Assembly (NCBI GenBank): GCA_038087015.1
Contig: JASBNA010000004.1
Location: 1,178,001-1,242,000 of the forward strand
Reading direction: 5' to 3'
DNA length: 64,000 nt
Source of the DNA: Cerrena zonata
Taxonomy: Eukaryota > Basidiomycota > Agaricomycetes > Polyporales > Cerrenaceae
Both the position numbers and the translations under genes were made by a program. Positions 22,824-34,900 of the stretch are shown here, in pieces (positions within the stretch are counted from its first letter, which is position 1; every line of letters starts with the position of its first letter). Below the pieces are notes generated by a model that was not told the origin of the DNA, did no database searches, and was given only the letters and a program-made list of their open reading frames with translations.

Positions 22824-25800
22824 TCACCTCTCATCGTCCGTTTCATCATCATCACTCCCATCCACCTCGGCCATCTCTCGTCGGTGGAAGTGACGACCTT
22901 CAGGCGAACTAGAGAAGCCAGCACTGTTAGGCGGCTCCTCATCCTCCTCTATGGTTTCCGTTTCTGGACCTTTCCATTTGCTCTTTCCAATCGGCTCGTC
23001 CTCGGGACTGGATCCCACCAAGGCACGCTCCAATGCCTTCTCTCCGCGTTTCTTCAATCGCAAGTTCATGGCAGCTTGCAATGAATCGATGTAGGACTCG
23101 TATTTCACAATCTCAGTAAGCAGATACTGAGACTTCTTCTCCCAGTTGGCTGTAGCTTTTGTAGCGTTGGCTGAACGAGGTGCATACTAGAAGGAGAATA
23201 TTAGTGCTGAGCATCGAGCGGGGTAGTTCTGGAATACACACCAGCTTCGTCATAGGCGTACGGAGCTCATTATGATCTTGAAGCTCTTTCTTCATCGAAT
23301 GTACATGTTTCCGAAGAGCATCCAGCTGAGTTTCTTCATCGTGCGTACTAGCAACTGAGGGCGGCATAGGAGGCTTCCAATCGTTGATGAAAATACGATC
23401 ATTCCACGGCGATTTGTCCGCTCGCACTGTGGACGACTTGTTCAAGCGACTGCGGCCACTCCGTACACTCGCTCCGTCATCGTCCCTGGTATAATTGTCT
23501 TCAGATATCGATCTGGCACGATTTACCGGGTCCAGAACACGGTTCCAGCCATACTCCATGTTCGAGACACCGCCGGCGAGGGGTTCTTTGCTTTGCCGTG
23601 CCGCCCAGTAGTTACAAGTTGACACCCATTCGTTGACGAGCTCTTCGGTACCTGCTTGGAAGAAATAGACAGCGCCATTTGATAATGTTAGCACCATACA
23701 ATGCGGGCGTTGTCTGTTGTAGCCGGGTGGAGGGAGTGAATGGGCTAAGGAATGGGCCAATAACACCGAGCCCACTGCCTCTGCATTTTCCTACGACGGA
23801 AAGGTTAAACACTTGAGACTTGCTATTCGCAGTTTAAGACGAGACGAGACGTACAAGCCAGTTACCACCACCAACAATACCACCACCTCCACCACCATGA
23901 TCACCGAAAATGAACATGCTAAGCTCGCCCTTCTGGATGACGACGAACACATCCATCCAATTTCTTGACTTGGCTCTCTTGGCGGTCGACTCCCAGTATT
24001 GCTTGCGGCAAAGCATACCTTCTTTGGCCCAAGGGGGTCCAAGAAGAGCAAGCTCCTCATCCGAGATACTGATGTCTGTAGCCAGTGACTGGTCGCTCTT
24101 GACACTGTGCATATCGTCTTCTTGGGCTTCACGGATGATCGTATGCGAAAGGTTGGAGGCAAACCCAAGTGTTGGAGTCAAGAATGACACCGAAGAGCCA
24201 TGTAGTCCCTATACAGAACGGTCAGCGACAGACAAGCTCGATGATACTGCTTAGATACATACATCATGAGACGTCGCGAAGCTTGGAGCAGGACTGGCGC
24301 GACCGTCGAAGCTGCTGTTACTGCTGTAAGGGCTATGACCCACCTGAGCAGTGAGGATAGATTGTAATCCCCGGATACTGCCCCGCTTGAAGGTTGTGAG
24401 CCTATCATTCTGGGTCCGTAGGCTTCGTTGACGCAAGATAGTTCCATTCGGAGCCAGCGAGGATGTTGATATTCGTCCGCCTGCAGTGGAACTAATCGGT
24501 TGCAAGATCTGGCTGCTCTTGACAGCTGAGTAGATTTCCTAATTATCACGATGTGAGTACTGCGAATAGTGTTGTGAAATATAGAAGTAGGACGTACCTT
24601 CAGCATATCTTCCATTTCTGATTCCCACTTCCGGTCATGGACGAAAGGAGTGCTATCATTCGCCCTTGATTCTTGACCAGATGAAATAACAGATACCCGG
24701 CTAGAATTGATAGGAGTCTGTCGACCAGACGTCTGAGCAGGAGTATCCGACGGCGTCGTAGAAAGTTGACCACTCGAAGCTTGCGTGAACACCGAACTAA
24801 GTCCATCGCGAGTGACACTACTCCAACTCGTCATACTGTCACTTCTCTTGATTCGTTTAACAGCTGTAGGTATCGGGTCGCTGACATCGGAACCTCCACG
24901 GACACTACTCCAGTCGTCTGGCGAGACGTCTATAGTTGAACCCCTATATGAACTGGGTGGCTGCAGTTGCAGCTGGATAGCGTTTATCGTATTTCGCACG
25001 AATTGTGCTCGGGACATCCGACTCGATAACTCGGCGACATGAAGATCAGTATTAAGCAGTAGCATGGAATACGAGACAGCATGGACGACATCTAGAATAG
25101 AAGAAACAGGTCAACGTGTGAGAGGGAAAGCTAGACGTGAATGCAATACTGACTTGAAGTGCCAAAAATACTGGTTGGATTGCATTCCCAGTATCGTTTC
25201 GCAAACTCATCAAGAATTCGATCGACTTGCTGGGACTCGGCTTTCAGGTAAAGTTTCGCACAGAGACGTCTGGAAAAAAAAATAGCAATTTCAGCAAAAA
25301 TTTAGTCTATTTCATATTGCGTTCTCCACAATACCTGAATGCATGATCTAAGCGAAGGGCTGAGAAGTCGAAGTTCTCCATGTAATGACGAAGGGCCTAC
25401 CCGATTGATAGGACTCCTGTAAAGAAGTCGGTAACATAATAAATCCGAGAATTAATTGTGACGTACTGCCCACCGAGCCACTCAGCAATCTTATCCTTAG
25501 CGAGGAACTCTTCGTCTTCGGCCCAGCACTTCGAGGCAAGCTCCTTTCCTCTTGAGTTGATGTCAGTATTTTCGTCGGTATGGTTCCTCGCTGGTGAATG
25601 ACTGGAAGATATTCTGGAGAGCGTAAGGTCGTTGGTAGTAATGAGATCTTGCGCTGATGTTGTCCCTAGTGGAACTGATGAGAACCTCGAGAGCCTAAGG
25701 TCTGGTCAAGAAACCAATAGATGTACTCACCGACTCGGCCATCATCTCTTGTTGGTATCAGTGATGGTTCGGAGCTGGAGGCTGTGGATCGATGCTGGAA

Positions 25801-27706
25801 TGCGTAACCTGTCGGTTTCGCGTACAGGCGACGGAATGGGACCACCGATACTGCGTGCTCCTGGAGAACGCGGTCCATATCGCACATTTGGTGAACGATT
25901 TGGAAGTGCATTGGCAGAGCCTGAACGAGCACGAGATGGGGTACCCTGGAGAGAAGCAGATCGAGGAGGCACGACAGCTTCAGTGGGGGAAAAGGAGCTC
26001 TCAGTAGGAGAATTGAGTACCGCGTTCAGGAGCGACTCTTCTTCGCCGTACACGGGTTGAAGTGTGACAGCCGGTGTTGATGATCGTCCAACACTTGCAG
26101 GTGACGAATTGGCTGTCCTGACTGGTGGTCGTTGACCAGATCTAAGTATGTTAGTGGCTGTATCGCTCTTGGCACGTTCTGGAGGTCGTCTTGGTAGTGT
26201 TGAGGGGTCTCGAAGGTCTAATGAAGCAGATATGGGATCGAGGTCGTCTAATTTACCCTCCAGGTCAGACATAAACCCACTAAGTGCAGAAGACCAACCA
26301 ATCGAATCTTCTGAACGCTTCTCCTCTATCGAGGCACGTAGCGGGGTAAAGGAGGGGCCAAATGAAGCAGCCATAGCTTTCTTCAGCTCCGCATCACTGA
26401 CACTCATACTTCTTCGCTTTCGTCGGTTATTAGGTTTCACGGTAGCGTGAGTGACAGTGGCAGTTGGTGAAGGTGTCCGTGACTGATTGCGGGAGTCTGG
26501 TCGCACCATGACCATAGAATTTTCGACATCCATTGTCTCGGGACCGATATCGTTATCCTCATTCGATATCTTTGGAAGAGGCTTCTGCAAATCAGACGAT
26601 CCAGAAGGTGTGGTGAAAACGTCCATCTCTGGGGTTACAGAGGCATGACGTTTCGTTTTCTCCGGTAATGGAGGTACTGGAGGTGGGTAGCTGAACATCT
26701 TGGGAGGTGAATACCCCATGTTTGCGGCGGTAATAGTTCTCTGTGAATAGTCATTACACCCGACACTCCGAAGCATAAGATGAATTGCTTACAGAACGTT
26801 CTCTATTTGAATTGCCTCCGAGGATATTGAGAAAGGCTGCAGCCTTTTGTCGTACAGACGACTTGCCGTTCTGAATTTACATGTAAATTACAAGCAACAT
26901 GCGACAATTAAGCCACTCACCTTGAACCCCTCCTTCATATTGCTCATCGAACGAGGACTCGTCAAGCCCCACTCAGGACTTCGTTCGCTACTAATCCCGG
27001 CCGACGATCCGCCTGCTCTCGACTTGCCTTTCATAAGTGGACTGCGCGGAGAGGAGGGTGAAGCAAAGGAGTTGTTGGTCGTAGAGGGTCGCTGAGAAGG
27101 ATCATCAGGTCGGAGCCTATTCGGTGTCAAGGGCTGTTGGGCAGTTCTATTTGATCTGTTGTTGGCATCTTTGCCAGCTGCAGCAGACTCTCGCAATTTC
27201 GCTTTACGAAGTAGAGTAGCTAGATCAGGACTGCTAGCAGTCCCCGGTGCTCGATACATCGAGCGGCGCTTTGTCTGCATTTCGCTATCTTCTGCATCGT
27301 AGAAAATGTCACTTCCGCTCGATACAGAGCTTTGTCCGCGTGTGGAGGAGCTAGATCCTCCATTCACGCGACTGTTGTGGTTGGGACTCGGGGTGGGTGG
27401 GACTATGGTGGGTGTTGCGGGTTGGAAATTCATGTAGGGTGTGCGGGGCGGAGGCGAGGTTGGTGGAGAGGAGAAAGGACTGCCGATGGAGGAGTTGGTG
27501 GTGTCAAAGACACCCAGAGAGTCGACGTCGAGCCCTTCCCTGATGACTACGGTTCCTTCTCCGCGCAGAGCCTGTTCGAAATCCAAGTCTGTACGGGAGC
27601 CGCGCCTATGGAGGCCAGTATTGACATCCCTTGAACCGACGGGCTGCAGCCCCGAAGGAAAGGCAGAGGGCGGCACAGTCGACCGAGGCGACGGCTGTCG
27701 GAACAA
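22824..27706 (-). CDS. Sec7-PH ARF guanine nucleotide exchange factor (yeast Syt1 / fission-yeast Sec73-74 type)
   Basis: Exons from the 3' end: 22824..23186, 23242..23790, 23855..24208, 24263..24538, 24598..25091, 25154..25269, 25335..25416, 25467..25665, 25731..26740, 26793..26870, 26921..27706+. A long Ser/Pro-rich N-terminus precedes a Sec7 domain: FLAKDKIAEWLGG, ALRHYMENFDFSALRL, LYLKAESQQVDRILDEF with the catalytic Glu, and SYSMLLLNTDLHVAEL. A PH domain follows (EGMLCRKQYWES, WMDVFVVIQKGELSMFIF, VYFFQAGTEELVNEWV), then a coiled-coil-like tail (LDALRKHVHSMKKEL) and an acidic end. It would load GTP on ARF at Golgi or endosomal membranes. One extra base near 25393-25398 breaks the Sec7 frame. 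A 43-nt intron at 25809..25851 is needed to keep exon 9 in frame. No ATG is found in the open 5' frame, so the true start lies in an unseen upstream exon. Confidence 0.8.
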
Positions 27707-28267
27707 CGAAGCCAGGGTGAAGGTAAATCAAGAAGTCGGTGAAAGGAGTGGAGGAGAAAGAAAGGAGGCGAAACCGCCTGTGTAGGCGGGACTGTTGGAG
27801 AGGAACGCGTACAGTCGCTCAGGAGGCTCTCGATAATGCTTGGTGCCAATTACCGGCTCCGTCTCTCACCCTCAGATCGGGCCCGCTAAATGCATTTACG
27901 AATGGCCTAAACGTCCATATGAACTCACAATCAAGCACTTTGTAAACGGGTATTCATGTGTGTATCGCAGAGAAATACAGCTGTTGAACATTATCTAATG
28001 ATGATTCTACGGCCATCGTGGTACAAGAGATAATTCACTAGAGCTGGAACACAGAAGGTAGACAATGATGACATGAGGGCTAAGTGATTAGATTGAACGG
28101 TTCGGAGAAGAATGGGAGATCAGCATCGGCCAGAGACCCTACTACCACAACACGGAGATTCTATCCAGAAATACAGCAGAGAAAGAAGGAAAAGCATGCA
28201 AGGGAGCAGGACAGTAAGAGAAATACTAAAACATATGTATGACAAGACAAGAAACAAAAAGATATAA
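27707..28267. other. Region between the Sec7 and AreA genes
   Basis: 561 bp. The first part probably includes the missing 5' end of the Sec7 gene (leader or first exon), the rest the 3' UTR of the GATA factor. I could not place an initiator ATG with confidence. Confidence 0.4.
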
Positions 28268-31200
28268 TCACGCAAGTCCTGTTCCCTCCTCGCCAACTTT
28301 GCGAGTGGCAGTGGATTGCATCTGGGCACTAGTAGATGTCCGTCGCTGTCGCTTCATAGAGAGCGATCCGCCTGCATTAGCAGCACTTGCACCAATCCGA
28401 CTCGTTGGTGATAATCTCAATGCACTCGGCATCGAGTTCGTCGTCGAAGATCTCGGTCTCCCACCCGTCGCAGCCAACTTGGGTCCATTTGCCCCTCCTT
28501 TACGTGAGGCATTATGGGGCGTTCCAGACGCACGATTCCTATTAACCCAAATCGAACAGATGCACGTTTCAAATTCAGTGTCGTAAGTGCGGAAAGCATA
28601 ATTCACTACGCACCGCTTCTTGATCACATCGGTCTTTAGAGATAGCGGTCGGACAACACCATGCAGTTTCTGGGGGACATGAAATCAGCAGCTGACTACC
28701 ATGCGTTGAACGGAAATAGACATACGTAGAATAAGCCACAAGCATTACCTGTGTCGAGCGTCGAATTAGACAGATGTATATTAATGGATGACTGAATGAG
28801 TACGTACACAAGGGTTGTCCCTCTGGGTCCCTGCGCCATAATGGGGTATTCGTCGTTTGACAATTCGTGCAGACAGTGGGGGGTTGATCACCGTCCTCGC
28901 CGCCTTTACCAGTTTGTCCCGAATCAGGTGTTGTACTATATGAGCGCAAAAGAACGGGAAGTCATTTAAAAAAGGGTATTCGAAATAACGATTGAATGGA
29001 TCATCTTTACCTCTTCCGTTGCGCAGCGGAACGTGCAGCAACATCCTGAGACACACGCCTAGACGAAGCAATCTTCCGTGAAGGATTCCTCGAGACATTA
29101 CCGCTCATATGGCCGTCTACTGACGGTGGCGTCGATGCATTTGACGTATTATAAGGTTCAGGAGAGGCGTTCGAGCTCGAGTTGACACCATTACCCCACC
29201 CGTCGCTTGATGGACTAGGATGGAAGCTCTGGGAGAGTGCCTCAGAGTGATCGAGCGGTAGGATCTGTGTAGGATCGACATGAGTGTATGGATGGCCGTG
29301 GCCCAATGTGTGACCATCCATGCTGTTATACATCAGGCTCATACCCATCAGTGAATGATACTCCAATCCGGTATCATCCAAGCCAAGGCTGGCGACATTG
29401 AGTTGGGCATAACCTTCAGCCATAGCAGCGGTAGCAGCAGCTGCCGCGGCGGAGAGGCCTTCATTACCGACACCTATTGGTGAGGGTGAGAAAGGACCGT
29501 TCATAGAGTGGCGTAAGGGTTCGTTGAATGAGAGATCATATGGTTTGAGAGGATGAGAAAGATGGTGAGGAAGAGAATGTGCGCCGACAGAGAGCTCTTG
29601 GAAGGGATCAAATGAAGGGTAGTTAAAGTTAAACGTAGAAGAGGGGAAAGGACTATGGCGATCGTGGAGGTCGTGATGAGAATGGTGGTGATGGGGATCC
29701 ACAGAGGGACCTGCTAACGAGGAGGGGTCAAGAGGAGGGTCACCGCGCAGCATGCTCTCAACGTGAGGTGCATCCGCACGTCGCTTGGTACCAATGATAC
29801 TTTCAGGGGGACAGGGTTTGCCATTGACTTGATGTCGACCACTCACCCCAGTAAATATACCTTCTCTAGCGACTGTGTGATCAAAGCTCGTCTTGCGAAC
29901 GTGCTTCGGGAAAGTCCGTTCTTCAGGTGATGGAGCCGTAGAGACACTCGTCCTAGGCAAGCCATGAAGACCGAACGAGGGGAGGGAAGCGGGGTGTCCT
30001 GCGGGGCTGTTTAAAGCGGAGAATGTATGCAGAGGGTGGTGAGGATGTCGGGACATCGCATGCTCAGCAGACGTTTCCAAGACTGCCGCAAGGCCTGACT
30101 GTCCAACGAGAGGGGGATGAGCAGGACTTCTCCTACCGGAAGTCCAAGCGGACGAGCCAGGTATTGGTATACTGGGGGAGGAAGATAAGGCCTTGGGCGG
30201 AGAGTCACTGGCAGGGAACTTGAATTGGTTCTGCTGATCGGGTACTATACCCACCACAGGCGGGCGTGAGCGTGAGCGTGAAGCTGGGCGCCAATCCATC
30301 GGCACCCGCGACCGCGATCTGCTCATAGCTCGCCAGTCCATAGGAACTTCGCTATATGGCGTAACATTGAGCAAAATGGTATCTTCAAATTGGGATGTCA
30401 ATAAGAGCACGCACTCAGTTTCTTCTGCTCCATCTGAATTCGCACCGTCAAACCCTACTATTTGAACTCGCGCTTTCCCTTTGTCGATAGTTCTCCCCCG
30501 CTCAGATACCTCCTCTTCCTTGATTCCACCTGGAGGTCGAGCCGAAGAAGCATCTGGTGCGTCTACTGACTCGTCCTTTTCCTGATCCAGTTTCTGCTCT
30601 CCAGACTTGCCTTTCTCCTCATCCTCTTTCTTCTTCTTCAATGCAAGCGCCATCATGCGCCAGGTCAAGTTTTCCATCCGTTGAGCGTGTGGCAACGTAG
30701 CTTTCGTACGGGCATACATTTTCCACACCTGAGTAGCGAGAGGATCTTCCTTAGCCATCTTTTCAGGATCTGCGTCGCTCATGGCAAGTTCGGCAGCCTT
30801 CAAATCAGGAGATCCAGACACCTTAGGAGAAGGAAATGTCTTCGCAGCTTCAACAGGACTTGTCGCATTGAAAATATCATCTGAAAAGATATCTGCAAAC
30901 GGACGGCTAGATTTAGGGCTACTAGCACTGGTAGGTGCAGTGGATTTTGATGATGACCCTCCAAACATAGAATGCGAAGAACTTGTAGAAGAACCACCTA
31001 TCGAATTAGGAGCAGGAGGTGGGAGCATCTGGCTCATGCTCCCCATCGATGGGGGAAATTGAGGGGAAGACGGAGCGGTGGATGTCGGTGACATCCAAAG
31101 CGAAGGAGGAATACCTGGAGCCATACGCTCCGACATATAAGACCCGTGCAAAGTGGCGGGACTCTGAGAAGAAAACGAATGCGCAAACCCATCCAAAGAA

Positions 31201-31958
31201 CCATCGTAAGGGCTGATGGATGTGTTTGGGACGTGGTGTATTGGCATGGCGTTCATACCGCGAACGTGATGGTCGTTTACCCCTGTTGGTAAAGGGATCA
31301 ATGTCAGAGTTGAATGCCCCCATTACTACGTAAATTGTCGGAGAAACACTCACGCTTGCCAAACGGAATGCTCGCTGATGATGTATGCATATGAGAGCGT
31401 CCCTGTGAGAGTCGAGAGGTTAGGCAAATGCAAACGAAGGGCAGCAGAAAATGTGCTTGCCTGAGGAGTGCGGGCAGAGGTCATGTTAAGATCGGGAGGA
31501 GAACGAAAAGATCTGGAGGGCATGCTTGACGAGACGCCGGGGGTTGGACCAAGCATGCCGGATGCTGCAAGGGCAGCAAAGGTTGAAGGGTCGAGGGGGG
31601 CGGAGAAGACATTTGGCCATTCGTTGGAGTTGTTGTTATTGCTGCTGCTGCCGAGGGAAGAGAGGGCATCATGAGAGGCGGAAGTTTGTAGCCGGGCATT
31701 GGAGAGATGGTGTGGATTATGAAGCGAGTAGGGGAGGGACTGTGGTTGACCAGAACCTAGAGACATTTGCTGCAACCAAGGTGAAGAAGCAGAAGAGTTC
31801 GTGACAGAGGTAGGAAGCGGGCTTCGTTCAAGAGGAGTGGCTGAGGAAGATGTTGGAGAAAGCAGGGCGGTATTGACGGTTGGGCGGGTTGGAGACCAAG
31901 TTCGCTTAGCGGCATCAACAAAGTCTTTGGTAGGAGAGGCGGGTGGGTCCATGGACAC
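28268..31958 (-). CDS. areA: AreA/NIT2-type GATA transcription factor for nitrogen regulation
   Basis: Eight exons: complement(join(28268..28538, 28614..28669, 28726..28748, 28808..28935, 29011..30351, 30415..31282, 31354..31402, 31461..31958)), 1,077 residues, fully in phase. The fungal AreA N-terminal domain is clear: [20 protein letters not shown] followed by [15 protein letters not shown]. The single C-terminal zinc finger reads [29 protein letters not shown], then [20 protein letters not shown], the classic C-X2-C-X17-C-X2-C finger. It would bind GATA sites and activate genes for poor nitrogen sources when ammonium and glutamine are low. The rest is Ser/Pro-rich with a His-rich patch and an Ala run. 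The second intron (31403..31460) is GC-AG. An in-phase 63-nt intron (30352..30414) has no stop, so its retention would add 21 residues. Confidence 0.92.
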
Positions 31959-34900
31959 CCTGGGTGAGGTTGCGCCGGAAGATGAGCACCGAGAAAGTCG
32001 TAAAGAAAGCTATGGCTGGACGAGTGGTGAAAGGGCGAAGACGGGGGTGCTTGATGGATGTTTGGGCGAGTGTGCGCCGATGGTGTGGTGGTGAGTGGGG
32101 GAAGAGGGGGAACGACCGCGTTGGGTGCTTGAGACGACGGCGAGGAGGAGGAGGATGAGGAGTGAAAGCAGCAAGCAATAGTTGCTTGGCCCTGAGCCAA
32201 CGGGAGGGATCGCAGAACGGTCCGCAGACTCGGGGGCTCTGTATGGATGTATGCTATATCCAGCCTAGGGCTACCCACGGTAAATGGATTCTCGCCAACG
32301 CTGGATGCGCCAAATCTCGTCCAATATCTCTCTTTTTCGGCCCCGCTTTCCATCTCTGGCCATCCCTGCCTCCTTTGGGCCATGTCTCACCGGCCCATCT
32401 ATTTTCTTGTCCTCGTTTTCCCGCTCCTCCTCAACAGCATACCCTCCACAACATCCACTCTGTGCCTTTCATTTTCCTCCTTTTTTCTGCTCCCCATTTT
32501 AACCAATCATTTTCCCAATTTCAACTGCTCAAATCGTCTCCAAATCGCTCCCGTCGGAGCCCCTCACCCGCTGCTCGCTCTCCGACTCATTCTACGCTTG
32601 ATCGAGAGCTGTGTCCGAGGTCTCCGGCTTTCGCTACCCTAATCCAGATCTTTTCACATGGTCCTCCAGCCTTGCTCTTTCCTCGACTCTCCTACCAATC
32701 CTCGTATATCACCCACTCTTCATGATTTGCGTCATCCATTTCATATCGTCACATTTCAAACCGTCTACTCATACCAACACCTGAATATACTTAAACACCC
32801 AGCTCTACTCAGCTTCGGCCTCTAGGTATCTCACCTACCATCTTTGTCACCCGTCCCATCAATCATCTCGTCTGCGCTTCTATAGCAGCGGAGTGCAAAT
32901 CTAGATACCCGTGTATAACCCTGACGCACTCCTCCCAATCCATTGTGCTCCTTCAGCTGACTTTTCTACCGCTCCATCTGTCCAGTATTGCGTTATACTT
33001 CGTTCAATGTGTCCAACAAACACCAGACATCATAACGAACAAATGACCATTTTAAATGGCTACATGTCCGACTCGGCTCCCAACACCTTTTCTAGACGAG
33101 GCGCTATTTGTGCGACAGTTGTCCATGTAATAGCAAGCCGATCCAACAATGTCCATCTTCGCTATGATGTCGTTTTACGTTCGATCTTTCCGTTACTATG
33201 CAAGCAAAGGCACAGGCCTTTTAAACGCACTCTCTATTTCCGCGAAACCGTCCTAAAACACCCCCACTCGTTCTCACACGAACGCCTGCAGCACTTTCGT
33301 ATTTGTCCACCTGTTCTCGTGACTACCTCCCAATACCACTGTCATCTCCAACTTTTATGTCCGTGAGGCAGAACACGTCCATCCGTACACTGGCCATACA
33401 GGTACATGTTCGAAAAAACGGCCGGAGCTTAGCGTCAAAATCTCCATCTTCCTCCACACACTCACTTTCCCGAAGATGTCGCCGATTCTCTCGATCTAAT
33501 CTCAGTCATTCTAGTGAGTCTTCTAAGCCACTGTACACACGGACGTTGTTCCTGCTTTGCTTGTATTCAACGGCAGCGAACTTGCTCCAACCCGTCAATC
33601 ACCCACGCTTACATGCTTAACTCGAGGTATGCCCGCGTTCCCCTTGCAGATCGGACATTCCAACGAATCACAGAGGAAACTGTCAAACTCTCTCGACCCG
33701 TCCCTGTCATTGTCTACTGTCCTGACATCGTGATAGACATCTGTGCGTCTCCCCCACGTTTCTCATCAGGAATCAGACAGGGGTCACGAGTCCTCCCCGC
33801 ATAACGCGAACAACTCAATCTCCATCAAACATCTTGGAACGGATTTGCATTACTCTCTTGTCATGCAACCAAAGGTTCAAGGGACCATGGTCCCATTGAG
33901 TTTCAGTCCCCTTCTTGGGCGCCGCCACAGGCCACCCGTTCTAACTCTGTAGCTTTCGCAACCATCTTTCCATCTTTCTCTTACACCTTGAAATGCGCAC
34001 TAACGGCCGTCGGTTGGTCACTCATCCCTCACCTCGGCCCTTCACAGACTCGGCATGGAAAGGCTTGAATGGCCAAAAAGAGAAGTATAAACGAAGCACA
34101 AGAACAACGTATTACCCGACCTACCTACTCAAGACTCAAGTACTCACCCTTTCGTAGCTCACAAAAAGCATACAGTGCTGGAACGGCCCTCGGGTGCCCC
34201 AGGTTTCCCCACAGAGTCCCTTCTATACACTTCTGCTCTGCTCATCAGATTCTAAGTTGGCATCATGTGAACGAGTCAACACACGTTGGTTCGAAGGGGC
34301 TTCTCAGCTTCCTGTCATCCGCGACTCGTGCGTTCACGTTAGCCTATGGGGGTTATGTTTCTTTCAACTCATGTACTCATGCACTCATCGAGTGCTATGA
34401 ACTACCCGTCTCTCCTCCATTTAGACCTCACTCTAAGTTTATCGGATCACTGGCACATCGTCCCGTCTATACACCAATTCACGGGCTCCGGGCTGCGCAT
34501 TTCCTGGTCTCATAGTCCCTCACAGTCCCTAATATTTTGTTCCGTTCTACAAAAGGTATGTTTGTTTACAGGTGATTAATCACTTGGGTTTAAACGATCG
34601 GCACTAACCCCATCATTTATAATCCCAGTTATGTATAATGCGCCGACTATGATGCTGGTTTATATAGGCTGCAGTGGCAAGAAGCTTGTCCGGCGCCGCC
34701 ATGAAACTTCCATCTCGCGCTGACATACCCTAGCGACCTTGTAAAATGCCCGGTACCGGTGATTTTTTGTTCTTCTCCCAAACTTCTGGACCTATTATTA
34801 GGGAGTTCAGGTTTTCCGGTATTGCTAAGTAGTACCCTCTTCGAACATGCATTGTTCTATACCCGAATCCAGCGCTGCTATGCCGCCAACACATTTCTGA

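Noticed and set aside
25780..25787. Apparent one-base frame break before the end of the long Sec7 exon
   Set aside because: A 43-nt intron at 25809-25851 (GTATCG...ACAG) restores the frame in phase, so no indel is needed there, though the intron is short.
31354..31402. Apparent frame mismatch between the first two areA exons
   Set aside because: It disappears when the GC-AG intron 31403-31460 is removed; all later joints are then in phase.
32162..34515. Several open frames of 100-190 codons upstream of areA
   Set aside because: They overlap each other in different frames, are low in complexity and show no domain or conserved-looking segment.
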